From assembly GCF_031846565.1 (NCBI RefSeq), contig NZ_JAVRHL010000001.1, positions 682,001 to 746,000 on the forward strand: 64,000 nt of DNA. Direction: 5' to 3'. Made by a program: the position numbers and the translations under genes. Below, piece after piece: positions 26,611 through 35,425 of this stretch; the stretch's first letter is position 1, and every line of letters starts with the position of its first letter. This DNA comes from Tropicimonas_B omnivorans (GTDB lineage: Bacteria > Pseudomonadota > Alphaproteobacteria > Rhodobacterales > Rhodobacteraceae). The notes beneath the pieces were generated by a model. It did not search any database. It saw only the letters and a list, made by a program, of their open reading frames with translations, and was not told the origin of the DNA.

Positions 26611-27573
26611 TCAGGCGAGAGTTTCGTCGATGCCCTTGCAGGCGTCCACGAGGCCTTTCACCGACTCGACCGACTTGTCGAACATCGCCTGCTCGCTCTT
26701 CGTCATCTCGATGTTGACGATCCGCTCGACGCCATTGGCGCCGATCACGGTCGGCACGCCGACGTAGAGGCCCTTCAGGCCGAGCGCGCCGTCCACGTAG
26801 GCGGCGCAGGGCAGGACCCGGCGCTGATCTTTGAGGTAGGCTTCGGCCATCTCGATCGCGGAGGTCGCCGGGGCGTAGAAGGCAGAGCCAGTCTTCAGCA
26901 GGCCGACGATCTCGGCGCCGCCGTCGCGGGTGCGCTGAACGATCGCGTCGAGCTTTTCCTGAGTGGTCCAGCCCATCTTCACGAGGTCCGGCAGGGGGAT
27001 GCCGGCGACGGTGGAGTACCGGGTCAGCGGAACCATCGTGTCGCCGTGGCCACCGAGCACGAACGCGCTGACGTCCTTCATGGAGACATTGAACTCGAGG
27101 CTCAGGAAGTGACGGAAGCGGGCCGAATCCAGCACGCCCGCCATGCCGACGACCTTCTCGTGCGGCAGGCCGGAGAACTCGCGGAGGGCCCAGACCATCG
27201 CGTCGAGGGGGTTGGTGATGCAGATCACGAAAGCGTCCGGCGCGTGGGCCTTGATGCCCTCGCCGACGGACTTCATCACCTTGAGGTTGATGCCCAGCAG
27301 GTCGTCGCGGCTCATGCCGGGCTTGCGCGGCACACCGGCGGTCACGATGCAGACGTCTGCACCGGCGATGTCGGCGTAGTCCTGGGTGCCCGACAGGTGA
27401 GCGTCGAAGCCCTCGGCGGGGCCGCTCTCGGCGATATCCAGCGCCTTGCCCTCGGGAACACCCTCGGCGATGTCGAACAGAACGACGTCGCCGAGTTCCT
27501 TCATGGCGGCAAGATGGGCGAGGGTTCCGCCGATCTGCCCGGAGCCGATGAGCGCGATCTTGGGTCTGGACAT
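26611..27573 (-). CDS. mdh: Malate dehydrogenase
   Basis: NAD-dependent malate to oxaloacetate conversion in the TCA cycle. The 320-residue LDH-like type shows G-S-G-Q-I-G-G (residues 10-16), substrate arginines R83 and R89 in V-P-R-K-P-G-M-S-R, and catalytic H176 in G-G-H-G-D-T-M. In relatives mdh is followed directly by sucC, from memory; here three glycosyltransferase genes intervene. No strong ribosome-binding site is seen before the ATG. Confidence 0.97.
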   Translation of the reverse strand: MSRPKIALIGSGQIGGTLAHLAAMKELGDVVLFDIAEGVPEGKALDIAESGPAEGFDAHLSGTQDYADIAGADVCIVTAGVPRKPGMSRDDLLGINLKVMKSVGEGIKAHAPDAFVICITNPLDAMVWALREFSGLPHEKVVGMAGVLDSARFRHFLSLEFNVSMKDVSAFVLGGHGDTMVPLTRYSTVAGIPLPDLVKMGWTTQEKLDAIVQRTRDGGAEIVGLLKTGSAFYAPATSAIEMAEAYLKDQRRVLPCAAYVDGALGLKGLYVGVPTVIGANGVERIVNIEMTKSEQAMFDKSVESVKGLVDACKGIDETLA

Positions 27574-27684
27574 GGAATGGGTTCCCGAAAGTGGATATGT
27601 CGCGGGGCTGCGTAAGCCTTCGGGACCGTTTTCGCAAGCGCGCGGGCGAGAGGACGGAAGAGCCAGTCGGGACGAGCGGACAAT

Positions 27685-28005
27685 TCAGGCATCGCTTTCC
27701 TCAACGACGCGGAGCTTTTCGGCGACGGGCTCATAGGCCTGACCCGTCGCCATGAGGCAGGTCTCGCCGGAGGGCTTGGTAACCGTGATCGTCCATGTCC
27801 CCGTTTCGGCGGACGCGTAGAGTTCGACCACCTGGTTTCCGGTTCCGAGGCCGATCGTCTGCCGCGATTCCCCGTACTTTTCTGCCAGCCGTCCGACCAC
27901 GGTGTCGCGCGCCGCGCAGTGGCGAAAGACTTGAGCAAGGCTCGCATCGGCGGTCAGACCGGTGAGCAGGGTCGCAAGGACAGTGATGCGAAGCGCGAGG
28001 GCCAT
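27685..28005 (-). CDS. Periplasmic protein of unknown function
   Basis: A 106-residue protein starting MALALRITVLATLL with a signal peptide ending near A-S-L-A-Q. The mature part has a C-A-A-R-D-T-V-V-G-R-L-A-E-K-Y-G-E motif and a second cysteine in G-E-T-C-L-M-A, probably forming a disulfide. An AAGGA site sits 6-7 bases before the 28005 start; the frame is open further upstream. Similar small exported proteins occur widely in Rhodobacterales but have no known role. It is divergent from the CoA-ester lyase gene. Confidence 0.75.
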   Translation of the reverse strand: MALALRITVLATLLTGLTADASLAQVFRHCAARDTVVGRLAEKYGESRQTIGLGTGNQVVELYASAETGTWTITVTKPSGETCLMATGQAYEPVAEKLRVVEESDA

Positions 28006-28193
28006 GATGTGTCCTTCCATGCGAAAACCGGGCTGTCGGAGGGTTGGCACGAACAGCATCGCCGCAAGAGGTTGTCGAAGGGTAAATGTCAGAGCATTTT
28101 TTCGTCAGCGTCCACGGCTTTTCGCAGGCTTGAGGTTCGGAGCGGCAAAAGGGCAGGATTTCCCCCGATGGTAACGATCCAGAAAGGCGAATC

Positions 28194-29033
28194 ATGTCAT
28201 CAACGCGTCCATTGAGATCACTGCTCTATGTTCCCGCGTCGAATGCGCGGGCGCTGGCAAAGGCGCGGGACTTGCCGGCGGATGCTCTGATCCTGGATCT
28301 GGAGGACGCGGTCGCTCCTGCCGAAAAGGCGGCGGCACGGGGCATGGCGGCGGCAGCTCTTGCCGAGGGCGGTTTCGGCCGCAGGATGACGATACTCCGT
28401 GTCAACGCGTTGGACACGGAGTGGGGCCGGGACGATCTCGCCGCGGCAACGGATGCCGATGCGGTCCTGCTGCCCAAGATATCCGGGGCAGAGGCGGTCG
28501 AGGGGTATGCGCGGGCCCTCGGGGACGGGCCGGAGATCTGGGCGATGGCGGAGACGCCTTCCGGCGTTCTTCGTGCCGCCGAGATCGCGGCGGAACCGCG
28601 GGTTAGGGGGCTGGTCATCGGGACGAACGATCTCGCGGCGGAGCTTGGCTGCCGTCCCGGGCCGGGCCGTGCAGAGCTGCAGATGGCGCTCCAGAGCTGC
28701 GTTCTGGCGGCGAGGGCCGCGGGGGTCGCCTGTATCGACGGCGTCTACAATGCCATCAAGGACGAAGATGGCTTTCGTGCGGAATGCGCGCAGGGTCTGG
28801 CGCTCGGGATGGACGGCAAATCGCTGATCCACCCCTCACAGATTGCAGCGGCGAACGAGATTTTCGTGCCCTCGGCGGCGGAAATAGACCTCGCCCGGCG
28901 GCAGATCGATGCGTTTGCGGAGGCCGAACGTAACGGACGCGGCGTGGCCGTGCTCGATGGCAGGATCGTCGAGGCGCTCCACGCCAGGGCCGCTCAGCGG
29001 TTGTTGGAGCGCGTGGCGGAGATTCAATCGTAA
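28194..29033 (+). CDS. mcl2: HpcH/HpaI-type CoA-ester lyase, Mcl2-like
   Basis: A 279-residue citrate-lyase beta/malyl-CoA-lyase family enzyme. Hallmarks are L-I-L-D-L-E-D-A-V (residues about 33-41), the catalytic E in A-M-A-E-T-P-S-G-V (Mg2+ site with D in G-T-N-D-L-A), and the K-S-L-I-H-P-S-Q motif. In Rhodobacter a gene beside mdh encodes Mcl2, a (3S)-malyl-CoA thioesterase acting with malyl-CoA lyase in the ethylmalonyl-CoA pathway. I assign this by neighbourhood; a citryl- or malyl-CoA lyase activity cannot be excluded. Confidence 0.8.
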   Translation: MSSTRPLRSLLYVPASNARALAKARDLPADALILDLEDAVAPAEKAAARGMAAAALAEGGFGRRMTILRVNALDTEWGRDDLAAATDADAVLLPKISGAEAVEGYARALGDGPEIWAMAETPSGVLRAAEIAAEPRVRGLVIGTNDLAAELGCRPGPGRAELQMALQSCVLAARAAGVACIDGVYNAIKDEDGFRAECAQGLALGMDGKSLIHPSQIAAANEIFVPSAAEIDLARRQIDAFAEAERNGRGVAVLDGRIVEALHARAAQRLLERVAEIQS

Positions 29034-29717
29034 AGCGTCTAGAGGGAGGGCCATCGCGGGGTAGCCGACGGGCGCGAAGCCGTGGTTAGATCGTGTGGTC
29101 CGCGCGTAAAGCGGAGCAGGTCGTCCCTGCGGCCTACGGGGCGAACGCCGGATGCTCGTGACGGCGCGTGATCTTCGCTTTGGACCGCGAAACTTGCCGG
29201 AGAAATCAAAGGCGAGATGGGGCGTTTACGAATCATGCCTCGGGCAGGGCGATCGACTCCGGTCACGGGTGGCCCGGAACGTGCTCCGGGACGGCTTTGC
29301 AACGTGGGTTGCCGCCGCGCGGCAGCTGATCACCGCCTGAGGTCAATCGGTATCGTGACGGTGCTGCGGCGGAGTCCGCCGGGGGCCGGTTCTTTTTCCG
29401 TCGACATTCCATCGAATAGCCGAGAGCCTGCGACACCGAGGCATGGGAGCGAGCGACATCATCTCCGGGGGATGCCCGGAGACGGGGGATCACACGGGCC
29501 GGGAGGCGCAGGATCTTTCCCGAACCGGTCCGGGAGTTCCGCCCTCCCCGGCGCCCCGGAAGCGTCTTCCCCTTACGGGCGCCCCTCGTGATCGACGCGG
29601 ACCGGACTGGCCCCTGCCGCCCGGCCACGTTACGGTTTCCGAAATCCGGGTCAGCCACACTCGCGGCTCGCTCCGGGACTTGCACAGCCACGCGTTCCGG
29701 CCTCGGAGAGCCTCGCC
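29034..29717. other. Gene-poor 684-bp gap between mcl2 and nnrU
   Basis: Several short frames cross this gap but none has a recognisable protein or start signal. The 62-codon frame at 29152-29340 is open but unconvincing. A CGGCGG-AGT-CCGCCG hairpin at 29367-29381 is followed after 9 bases by a T run, a poor terminator. No tRNA or riboswitch pattern was seen. Confidence 0.5.
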
Positions 29718-30272
29718 ATGTTCCTTCTCGTTCTCGGTGTCCTGCTTTGGATCCTGCCGCATTTCTATGTCCGGTTCGTGCGGCGCAGCAGGCCGGAACC
29801 GTCCGGACCGGCAAAGGGGCTCATCGCGGCCGGAATCGTCGCCGGAATCGTGCTGATGGTGATCGGCTACCAGCGCGCGGCGTTCACGCCGGTCTATGCG
29901 CCGCTTCCCGGCATGGGGCACCTGAACAACCTGCTGATGCTCGTCGCGATCTTCCTGCTCGGCGCCGGTCACATGAAGGGCCGCGTCGCGCATTACATGC
30001 GGCACCCGATGCTGACCGCAGTCATTCTCTGGTCGGTCGCGCATCTACTGGTGAACGGCGATGCCGCCTCGCTCGTGCTGTTCGGCGGAATCGGTCTCTG
30101 GGCCGTCGCCGAAATCGTGGCGTTGAATGCATCGGGTCCGTGGGCGCGGCCGCCGAAAGGGCCGGTCCGGCGCGATCTGATGAACGTCGCCGGAACCGTG
30201 GTGCTTTACGCCCTGATCGCCGCGATCCATGTCTGGCTCGGCCATAATCCATTCCTGGGGACCTACGGATGA
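29718..30272 (+). CDS. NnrU-family membrane protein
   Basis: An integral membrane protein of 184 residues with about five hydrophobic segments (1-14, 33-50, 68-84, 97-125, 155-175). It belongs to the NnrU family, first linked to nitric-oxide metabolism in Rhodobacter. The conserved G-H-M-K-G-R-V-A-H-Y-M-R-H-P-M-L loop with clustered histidines is present. Its stop overlaps the DUF1737 start (ATGA), so the two are coupled, and they precede sdhC. No denitrification genes are in the window. Confidence 0.85.
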   Translation: MFLLVLGVLLWILPHFYVRFVRRSRPEPSGPAKGLIAAGIVAGIVLMVIGYQRAAFTPVYAPLPGMGHLNNLLMLVAIFLLGAGHMKGRVAHYMRHPMLTAVILWSVAHLLVNGDAASLVLFGGIGLWAVAEIVALNASGPWARPPKGPVRRDLMNVAGTVVLYALIAAIHVWLGHNPFLGTYG

Positions 30273-30475
30273 AGCTCTATCGCTACCTGACCGGCGACGA
30301 CACGTCGGACTTCTGTCACAAGGTCACCGCGGCGCTGAACCAAGGGTGGGAGCTTCACGGTGACCCGTCCTACGCGTTCGATACGGCGAACGGCGTCATG
30401 CGCTGCGCCCAGGCGGTGACCAAGGAGGTTCCGGGCGGAACCTACACACCGGGCATGAAGCTGTCCGACCAGTAG
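30269..30475 (+). CDS. DUF1737 small protein
   Basis: A 68-residue cytoplasmic protein with the DUF1737 core (M-K-L-Y-R-Y-L-T-G, F-C-H-K-V-T, G-W-E-L-H-G-D-P-S-Y-A-F). Function unknown. It is coupled to nnrU and ends 19 bases before the paired GTGATCAC element of the sdh operon, so it is probably not under that operator. Confidence 0.85.
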   Translation: MKLYRYLTGDDTSDFCHKVTAALNQGWELHGDPSYAFDTANGVMRCAQAVTKEVPGGTYTPGMKLSDQ

Positions 30476-30493
30476 ACCCTTCTGACCAAACTT

Positions 30494-30522
30494 GTGATCA
30501 CGCGCTCACAGCGTGTGATCAC
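30494..30522 (+). promoter_or_regulatory. Paired GTGATCAC palindromes upstream of sdhC
   Basis: Two perfect GTGATCAC palindromes at 30494-30501 and 30515-30522 (the second extended to TGTGATCACA at 30514-30523), centres 21 bp apart, followed downstream by a weak TATAAC -10-like hexamer at 30554-30559. If that is the -10, the palindromes lie near -48 and -69, an activator-like position. sdhC begins about 155 bases later. The layout matches the sucC element at 23742-23771, including the 13-base spacer length. Confidence 0.75.
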
Positions 30523-30676
30523 ATCGTCGACAAATTTGCCCCGGCGCCTGCGATATAACGTCTGATCTGCTCTTCGGGGGAGTGACTTGGGCGACAAATC
30601 GGCTAGGACGGGGAGAAACATGATCCGGGCCGCGCCGTGTGACGCATCCCGCATCGCCGTCCAGTGGGAGACATCC

Positions 30677-31066
30677 ATGCCAGACGTGAACCGGGGCAAA
30701 CGCCCGCTTTCGCCCTTCATGCTCGGGCCCTACTACCGCCTCCAGATCACGTCGGTGAGCTCGATCCTGACGCGCATCACCGGCCTTGCGATGCTGGTGG
30801 CGGCGCTTCTCATCGTGTGGTGGCTGCTCGCCGCCTCTGCCGGTCCCGAAGCGTTCGACAGGGCGGACGGCGTGCTGACGAGCTGGATCATCGACATCGT
30901 GATGACCCTGTCGGTGCTGGCGCTGTGGTATCACGCGCTTGCCGGCCTCAGGCATCTCTACTGGGACACGGGCCGCGGGCTCGAGGTTGCCACCGCCGAA
31001 CGCCTCGGCATCGCGGCGATGGTGGGCTCGGTGATCCTCACCCTCATCACGATCCTTCTGGTCTGA
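30677..31066 (+). CDS. sdhC: Succinate dehydrogenase cytochrome b556 subunit
   Basis: Membrane anchor of complex II, 129 residues, three transmembrane helices. The family signature W-Y-H-A-L-A-G-L-R-H-L carries the probable haem b histidine. The start MPDVNRGKRPLSP (30677) matches the SdhC N-terminus and has a GGGAG site 7 bases upstream; the open frame starts earlier at 30587. First gene of sdhCDA-x-x-x-B. Confidence 0.96.
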   Translation: MPDVNRGKRPLSPFMLGPYYRLQITSVSSILTRITGLAMLVAALLIVWWLLAASAGPEAFDRADGVLTSWIIDIVMTLSVLALWYHALAGLRHLYWDTGRGLEVATAERLGIAAMVGSVILTLITILLV

Positions 31067-31080
31067 GCGGAGCGACTGAT

Positions 31081-31452
31081 ATGGCCTACATGACCGACCG
31101 CAAGCGCGCCACTGGGCGCGGCGCCGCCGGCTCCGGCACCGAGCATTTCTGGCACATGACCGTCACCTCGGTGGCGCTCGTGATCCTGACGCCGCTCTTC
31201 GTCTTCGTCGTCGGCCCCGCAATCGGGAAGCCCTACGCCGACGTCGCTCTGCATTTCGCGAACCCCTTCAATGCCATCGTCACCGCGCTGATGCTGGTCG
31301 TCGGGTTCAACCATTTCCGGCATGGCGCACAGACCGCGATCGAGGATTACAGCGACGGGCTGACCCGCAAGGCGCTGGTCCTCGCGACGATCTGCATCAG
31401 CTATGCCGCGATGGCGACGGGGCTGTTTGCCCTTGCCCGCCTCGCGCTCTGA
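31081..31452 (+). CDS. sdhD: Succinate dehydrogenase hydrophobic anchor subunit
   Basis: A 123-residue membrane anchor subunit with three transmembrane helices and the conserved F-N-H-F-R-H-G-A-Q-T-A-I-E-D-Y segment containing a haem/quinone-site histidine. It follows sdhC by 14 bases and precedes sdhA by 10. It forms the quinone-binding membrane part of complex II with SdhC. Confidence 0.96.
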   Translation: MAYMTDRKRATGRGAAGSGTEHFWHMTVTSVALVILTPLFVFVVGPAIGKPYADVALHFANPFNAIVTALMLVVGFNHFRHGAQTAIEDYSDGLTRKALVLATICISYAAMATGLFALARLAL

Positions 31453-31462
31453 GGAGACCCAC

Positions 31463-33265
31463 ATGGCATCCTACGACATTACCCATCACAGCTACGACGT
31501 CATCGTGATCGGTGCCGGCGGCTCCGGTCTCCGCGCGACGCTCGGCATGGCGGAGCAGGGGCTGAAGACGGCCTGCATCACCAAGGTCTTCCCGACGCGC
31601 TCGCATACCGTCGCGGCGCAGGGCGGGATCGCCGCATCGCTGTCCAACATGGGCCCGGATCACTGGCAGTGGCACATGTACGACACCGTGAAGGGCTCCG
31701 ACTGGCTCGGCGACACCGACGCGATGGAGTACCTGGCGCGCGAGGCGCCGAAAGCGGTCTACGAGCTGGAGCATTACGGTGTCCCGTTCAGCCGGACCGA
31801 GGAGGGCAAGATCTACCAGCGGCCCTTCGGCGGCCACACCACCGAGTTCGGCGAAGGCCCCCCGGTGCAGCGGACCTGCGCCGCGGCGGACCGCACGGGC
31901 CACGCCATCCTCCACACGCTCTACGGCCAGTCGCTGAAGAACAATGCCGAGTTCTACATCGAGTATTTCGCAACCGATCTCATCATGTCCGAGGACGGGG
32001 AATGCCAGGGCGTGCTCGCCTGGAACCTCGAGGACGGCTCGCTGCATGCCTTCTCCGCCAAGATGACGGTGCTGGCGACGGGCGGCTACGGCCGGGCCTA
32101 CTTCTCCGCGACCTCCGCCCATACCTGCACCGGCGACGGCGGCGGGATGGTGGCGCGTCAGGGCCTGCCGCTGCAGGACATGGAGTTCGTCCAGTTCCAC
32201 CCCACCGGCATCTATGGCGCCGGCTGCCTCATCACCGAAGGCGCACGGGGCGAGGGGGGCTATCTCACCAACTCCGAGGGCGAACGGTTCATGGAGCGCT
32301 ACGCGCCCACCTACAAGGATCTCGCCTCCCGCGACGTGGTCAGCCGCTGCATGACGATGGAGATCCGGGAAGGGCGCGGCGTCGGTCCCGACAAGGATCA
32401 CATCTTCCTGCACCTCAACCACCTGCCGCCGGAGACTCTGGCGTTGCGGCTGCCGGGCATCTCCGAGAGCGCCCGGATCTTCGCCGGGGTGGACCTGACG
32501 AAGGAGCCGATCCCGGTCCTGCCGACGGTGCACTACAACATGGGCGGCATTCCGACGAATTACTGGGGCGAGGTTCTCAACCCGACCGCCGAGGATCCCG
32601 ACCGCATCGCGCCGGGCCTGATGGCCGTGGGCGAAGCGGGCTGCGCCTCGGTCCACGGGGCGAATCGCCTCGGCTCCAACTCGCTGATCGACCTTGTCGT
32701 CTTCGGTCGTGCCGCCGGCATCCGGGCCGCCTCGATCGTCGATCCCGAAAGCCCGGCGCCGACGCTCAACCAGGCCTCCCTCGACAAGGCACTGGAGCGG
32801 TTCGACAGCCTGCGCCATGCCAGCGGCGGCACGCCGACGGCGGCGCTGCGGAGCGAGATGCAGAAGGTGATGCAGGACGATGCCGCCGTCTTCCGGACCG
32901 ACGAGACGCTCGCGAAGGGCGTGGAGCGGATGTACGAGGTCGCCGGCAAGATGGACGACATCAAGGTGACCGACCGCTCCATGGTCTGGAATTCGGATCT
33001 GATGGAGACGCTCGAGCTGACCAACCTGATGCCGAATGCGCTCGCCACCATCGTCGGCGCGGAGGCCCGCAAGGAAAGCCGTGGCGCCCATGCCCACGAG
33101 GATTACCCCGACCGGGATGACGAGAACTGGCGCAAGCACACGCTCGCGCGGGTGAACGGCAAGGTGGACCTGACCTACCGTCCCGTCCATCTCGATCCGC
33201 TGTCGGTTCAGGAAGAGGGCGGGATCGACCTCGCCCGCATCGCGCCCAAGCAGCGCGTGTACTGA
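31463..33265 (+). CDS. sdhA: Succinate dehydrogenase flavoprotein subunit
   Basis: Catalytic flavoprotein of complex II, 600 residues. The FAD site G-A-G-G-S-G is at 18-23, and H48 in S-H-T-V-A-A-Q-G-G-I is the covalent FAD attachment residue. The G-A-R-G-E-G-G-Y substrate region and the C-terminal R-x-x-E-S-R-G-A-H-A-H-E motif follow. MASYDITHHS at 31463 is the correct start (GAGGAG upstream). Confidence 0.97.
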   Translation: MASYDITHHSYDVIVIGAGGSGLRATLGMAEQGLKTACITKVFPTRSHTVAAQGGIAASLSNMGPDHWQWHMYDTVKGSDWLGDTDAMEYLAREAPKAVYELEHYGVPFSRTEEGKIYQRPFGGHTTEFGEGPPVQRTCAAADRTGHAILHTLYGQSLKNNAEFYIEYFATDLIMSEDGECQGVLAWNLEDGSLHAFSAKMTVLATGGYGRAYFSATSAHTCTGDGGGMVARQGLPLQDMEFVQFHPTGIYGAGCLITEGARGEGGYLTNSEGERFMERYAPTYKDLASRDVVSRCMTMEIREGRGVGPDKDHIFLHLNHLPPETLALRLPGISESARIFAGVDLTKEPIPVLPTVHYNMGGIPTNYWGEVLNPTAEDPDRIAPGLMAVGEAGCASVHGANRLGSNSLIDLVVFGRAAGIRAASIVDPESPAPTLNQASLDKALERFDSLRHASGGTPTAALRSEMQKVMQDDAAVFRTDETLAKGVERMYEVAGKMDDIKVTDRSMVWNSDLMETLELTNLMPNALATIVGAEARKESRGAHAHEDYPDRDDENWRKHTLARVNGKVDLTYRPVHLDPLSVQEEGGIDLARIAPKQRVY

Positions 33266-33384
33266 CGATCGGGGGTGGCCCGGACGGCGAGGATCCGCTG
33301 CCCGGGCCGCCCGGACGATTGAAACGTGATCGAGTCCCGCCGCTGGAGGCGGAACGTTCGGGAGGAAGGAGCGGTTCGCCCTTC

Positions 33385-33744
33385 ATGCATACCATGATCA
33401 GACCTCTCACCTTCCTGCGGCCCGCTGTGCTGGTCGCCATCCTCACTCTGCCCGGCTGCGCGGCCGTCGTTGCCGATCAGGTGGCGCGGACGGCGGCGCG
33501 GCAGGTCGTGAACAATGTCGTCGCCGAACGCTTCCCCGGCGCGACCGTGCAGCCGGTGACGGACTGCATCATCAACAACGCCAGCGCGCGCCAGATCGTG
33601 ACCGTCGCGGCGGATGCGGGCCGCGCGCAGCCCTCGCCCCGCAGCATCCAGGTCGTGACCGATGTCCTGCAGGAGCCGGGCACCCTGAACTGCCTGTCGA
33701 CCCGCGCGCTTCCGAACCTCTTCGGACAACCGGTCTCGCAGTGA
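33385..33744 (+). CDS. Lipoprotein embedded in the sdh operon
   Basis: A 119-residue probable lipoprotein (signal peptide ending T-L-P-G-C-A near residue 25), Ala/Val-rich afterwards, with two further cysteines (D-C-I-I-N-N and L-N-C). The start at 33385 has GGAGGAAGGAG upstream; 33394 is an alternative. A hypothetical exported protein between sdhA and sdhB is, from memory, seen in Rhodobacter too. Its role in complex II assembly is possible but unproven. Confidence 0.8.
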   Translation: MHTMIRPLTFLRPAVLVAILTLPGCAAVVADQVARTAARQVVNNVVAERFPGATVQPVTDCIINNASARQIVTVAADAGRAQPSPRSIQVVTDVLQEPGTLNCLSTRALPNLFGQPVSQ

Positions 33745-34592
33745 ACGTGGCGGCGGATCATCCCACCCGCGATGCGGCCGGCAGGGCCGGGGTCCGGTCC
33801 GGGGCCAAGCGTGTGGTGATCCATGCCGGCTTGCCGAAAACCGGCTCCACCGCGATCCAGAACATGCTGCGCGCCAACGAGAATGCGCTCGAGCAGGACA
33901 TGGCGCTCGCCGTGCGGGAAGATCGGACGCGGGAACTTCGGCTAGCTGCCTACCGTATCCTCAGCCGCGGCGGTTTCCGTGCGCGGCATCGCCTCAGGCG
34001 CGCGGCACGGGATCTGGCGCAATGGGCGGCTTCCGCCCCGCAGGATACGGTTCTGATCTCGGACGAGAACCTCCTCGGTGTGACATCCGGCACCTTGTTC
34101 GGCGCGACCTACGGCGATGGCCCCCGCGCCGTCGTGGACGCGCTCCTCACCGCGTTTGCGGGGCAGGACGTGATCGTCGTCCTTTACACGCGAGAGGGGG
34201 AGGCCCTGCGCCGGTCCTGCCACAACCAGAAGGTCCGCAACGGCGGCGGCACGATGGATTATGCGGGGTTCTGCCGCGCGTTTCCGGATCCGACCATGCC
34301 CGCGCGGCTCGCCGCGGATCTCAAGGCGGATCTCGGTGCGCGGGCACGGATCGTGACGCTCGAGGACGAGGCGGATGGCCGCGTCGGGCGGACGGTGCTG
34401 CGCGAGGCGGGCATGGGCGAAGCCGCGATCGACGCCCTGATCGAGCCGCCGCGGATCAACGTCTCAATTCCCGCGGCGGTTCTCGAGCTGATCCGGGAGA
34501 TCAACGGGCTGGGCCTGCCCGACGAGAAGCGGCGCGAGGTCGTGGCGCTCGTCCGCAAGCATGCCGGTGCCGTCGGGGGGCCGCGGACATGA
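33741..34592 (+). CDS. P-loop sulfotransferase-like protein 1
   Basis: A 283-residue protein with an N-terminal H-A-G-L-P-K-T-G-S-T-A-I-Q-N P-loop near residues 32-45, the PAPS 5'-phosphosulfate-binding motif of the sulfotransferase fold. GTG start (33741) inside the previous stop, so coupled. No signal peptide. The rest (E-N-L-L-G-V-T, Y-T-R-E-G-E-A-L-R) fits a nucleotide-binding fold. It is unrelated in known function to succinate dehydrogenase. Acceptor substrate unknown; it may modify a polysaccharide. Confidence 0.78.
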   Translation: MNVAADHPTRDAAGRAGVRSGAKRVVIHAGLPKTGSTAIQNMLRANENALEQDMALAVREDRTRELRLAAYRILSRGGFRARHRLRRAARDLAQWAASAPQDTVLISDENLLGVTSGTLFGATYGDGPRAVVDALLTAFAGQDVIVVLYTREGEALRRSCHNQKVRNGGGTMDYAGFCRAFPDPTMPARLAADLKADLGARARIVTLEDEADGRVGRTVLREAGMGEAAIDALIEPPRINVSIPAAVLELIREINGLGLPDEKRREVVALVRKHAGAVGGPRT

Positions 34593-35425
34593 ACGTCGAC
34601 GTCGCGCGCCCCGGGGCCCGTAAGCCGCCGCTTCTGGCGATGTTCGGCATGCGGCGCTCAGGCAACCACGCCATCGCGGACTGGCTCCGCCGCAACGTAC
34701 CGGGTGAATGCGTCTTTCTGAACGACTGCGCGCCGGGCGATCCGTTCGAGACCTACGCGTTGATGGAGACGCCCCGCGGCGACCGTCACGGACCGAGCTT
34801 CCGGACGACCCGCTGGTTCCCGCAGTTTCCGGACGGACGCAACGCGCGGGCGCATCTCGTGAGCTACGAGGATCGTCTGCCGGGCACCGCGACCCCCGAG
34901 GGCTGGGGTCGGCCGGCGACGGAGATCGTCGTTCATCGCTCCTTCCTCAACTGGCTCGCATCGTTCCTCAAGCTGGTGCGCGTGCGCAAGGCCGGCACGG
35001 CGCAGGGCGCGCGCGGCATGGGCCCGCTCCGCCGGGCCGTCTCGCAGTATGTCGCCCTCCTGACGGCCTGCGAGGGGCGTGTTTCCCTGTCGCTCGACCG
35101 ATGGCGGCAGGATGCGGACTACCGCGCCCGCCGCCTCGATGCTCTTCGCCTGCCGATGCTCGACAACGAAGTGGGCACGCAGGCACGTTACGGCGGCGGC
35201 TCTTCCTTTTCCCCCGGACATGCGGCGCCGGGAGCGAGCGACCTTTCGTCCCGCTGGCGCATTGCCGCCACGGACCCCATCTTCAGAACGATTGCAGGTG
35301 CCGCGGGGCGTTCGCCCGGCCTGCTCGATGTGCTAAACCGCCATTACCCCGAGGACGTCGCACGCTTGCGGCGGATCGCCGGGGACACGGCTTGGACCCC
35401 GAGGACCCTATCATGGTGCAACTGA
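34589..35425 (+). CDS. P-loop sulfotransferase-like protein 2
   Basis: A 278-residue protein with M-F-G-M-R-R-S-G-N-H-A-I-A-D-W as its P-loop (near residues 18-32). It resembles, but is clearly different from, the upstream gene, and starts in its stop codon (ATGA). A possible 3'-phosphate site, H-R-S-F-L-N-W, lies near residue 114. Its stop overlaps sdhB by 13 bases. The function is inferred from the fold only. Confidence 0.72.
   Translation: MNVDVARPGARKPPLLAMFGMRRSGNHAIADWLRRNVPGECVFLNDCAPGDPFETYALMETPRGDRHGPSFRTTRWFPQFPDGRNARAHLVSYEDRLPGTATPEGWGRPATEIVVHRSFLNWLASFLKLVRVRKAGTAQGARGMGPLRRAVSQYVALLTACEGRVSLSLDRWRQDADYRARRLDALRLPMLDNEVGTQARYGGGSSFSPGHAAPGASDLSSRWRIAATDPIFRTIAGAAGRSPGLLDVLNRHYPEDVARLRRIAGDTAWTPRTLSWCN

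Noticed and set aside
29152..29340. A 62-codon frame (MLVTARDLRFGPRNL...)
   Set aside because: No ribosome-binding site, no recognisable family and a long untranslated neighbourhood. It may be real but the sequence alone does not support it.
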